A stretch of DNA of 64,000 nucleotides, from positions 1,488,001 through 1,552,000 of the forward strand of contig NZ_JAXOJT010000001.1 in the NCBI RefSeq assembly GCF_036663835.1, given 5' to 3'. Below are positions 63,871-64,000 of the stretch, piece after piece. Every line of letters starts with the position of its first letter. Position 1 is the stretch's first letter. This stretch comes from Sphingomonas sp. LT1P40. Lineage in GTDB: Bacteria > Pseudomonadota > Alphaproteobacteria > Sphingomonadales > Sphingomonadaceae. The notes beneath the pieces were generated by a model that did no database searches, had not been told where the DNA came from, and was given only the letters and a program-made list of their open reading frames with translations. Position numbers and translations under genes: made by a program.

Positions 63871-63929
63871 TTCGTGCCTTTGTGCCTTTGTGTGAGAAAA
63901 TGATTCACACGAAGGCACAAAGGCACGAA
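63871..63929. repeat. Near-perfect 25-base inverted repeat between coaX and birA
   Basis: TTCGTGCCTTTGTGCC begins the left arm (63871-63895); the right arm (63905-63929) is its inverted copy with one mismatch, around a nine-base loop. The direct CTTTGTG repeats within each arm add to the structure. It may be a terminator for birA or a mobile palindromic element. Confidence 0.8.
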
Positions 63930-63933
63930 GAAA

Positions 63934-64000
63934 CTAAAGCATGAAAACATCGCCAGCGTGGATGATGCGCCGAGTTCCCGACGCGTCGCGCAGAATAAGG
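63934..64000 (-). CDS. birA: Probable C-terminus of biotin-acetyl-CoA-carboxylase ligase
   Basis: Only the last 21 codons are visible, reading LILRDASGTRRIIHAGDVFML then TAG. This matches the C-terminal SH3-like domain of BirA proteins (a 'DG..R.IHAGD' pattern) and the standard alphaproteobacterial order birA-coaX-rnj. The rest lies beyond the right edge. The assignment is mostly by context. Confidence 0.65.
   Translation of the reverse strand, partial: LILRDASGTRRIIHAGDVFML

Overview
The window looks like a chromosomal segment of a GC-rich alphaproteobacterium of the Sphingomonadales (Sphingomonas-like). The evidence is the uniformly high GC, core-gene orders typical of that group (moaA-nadK; secA near a folE/folB cluster; comF-grxC-nit-DUF1178 with a divergent NDUFAF5-like methyltransferase; mutM-rpsT-dnaA beside ubiE-ubiB; birA-coaX-rnj-DUF1467), a CC0125-like lipoprotein, a sphingomonad-style TonB-dependent receptor and many small palindromic intergenic repeats. 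There is no prophage, IS element, integron or CRISPR array. The window is mostly housekeeping chromosome with a few less ordinary genes.

Layout. 1-0.55 kb: the 5' part of an AT-richer DUF262 (GmrSD-type) gene, probably the edge of an acquired island. 0.66-3.4 kb: a DmdC-like acyl-CoA dehydrogenase, its MerR regulator (apparently leaderless, with a palindromic operator in its promoter) and a lipoprotein. 3.5-8.1 kb: hisI, a cyclic-nucleotide-domain/flavin reductase fusion and katG. 8.3-10.5 kb: purF and an SDR. 10.5-14.7 kb: a lipoprotein, an exported hydrolase and an EAL phosphodiesterase operon. 14.7-19.3 kb: moaA, nadK, tRNA-Asn, an orphan asparagine-synthetase/lasso-cyclase-like protein and a lipoprotein. 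19.5-25 kb: secA, a TonB-like protein, folB, a pteridine-reductase-like SDR and folE. 25.2-29.6 kb: TonB-dependent receptor, two small stress-type proteins, an HWE/HisKA_2 kinase and tRNA-Arg.

29.8-33.3 kb: DUF1178, nitrilase, grxC, comF, methyltransferase and mutT. 33.4-34.1 kb: three tandem Flp pilins separated by a hairpin terminator. 34.2-39.7 kb: accA, xerD, a large exported protein of unknown function, a 45-aa membrane protein, aroK and aroB. 39.8-42.7 kb: dnaA, rpsT and mutM. 42.8-51.4 kb: ubiE, ubiB, a membrane protein, coaBC, a catalytically empty hydrolase-like lipoprotein, dut, a ThiF/MoeB-type enzyme and a large exported protein. 51.5-59.8 kb: two exported hydrolases, DUF1244, pyk, a HAD phosphatase, a zinc-free L36, a DUF4136 lipoprotein, a cytosolic-type M14 carboxypeptidase, a TonB-domain protein and a GNAT. 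59.8-64 kb: UPF0114 protein, hypotheticals, RNase J, coaX and the last codons of birA.

Functional threads: pteridine/folate (folE, SDR, folB), ubiquinone (ubiE, ubiB), CoA (coaBC, coaX, probably birA/accA for biotin and malonyl-CoA), aromatic amino acids (aroK, aroB), thiol chemistry (grxC with a Nit amidase) and oxidant defence (katG). Many gene pairs overlap by NTGA, so translational coupling is the normal operon style here. The best candidates for new biology are the orphan lasso-cyclase-like enzyme after tRNA-Asn, the operator-like motif shared by the MerR promoter and the TonB-receptor upstream region, the disulfide-less flavin reductase with a degenerate cyclic-nucleotide domain, and the truncated DUF262 island edge.
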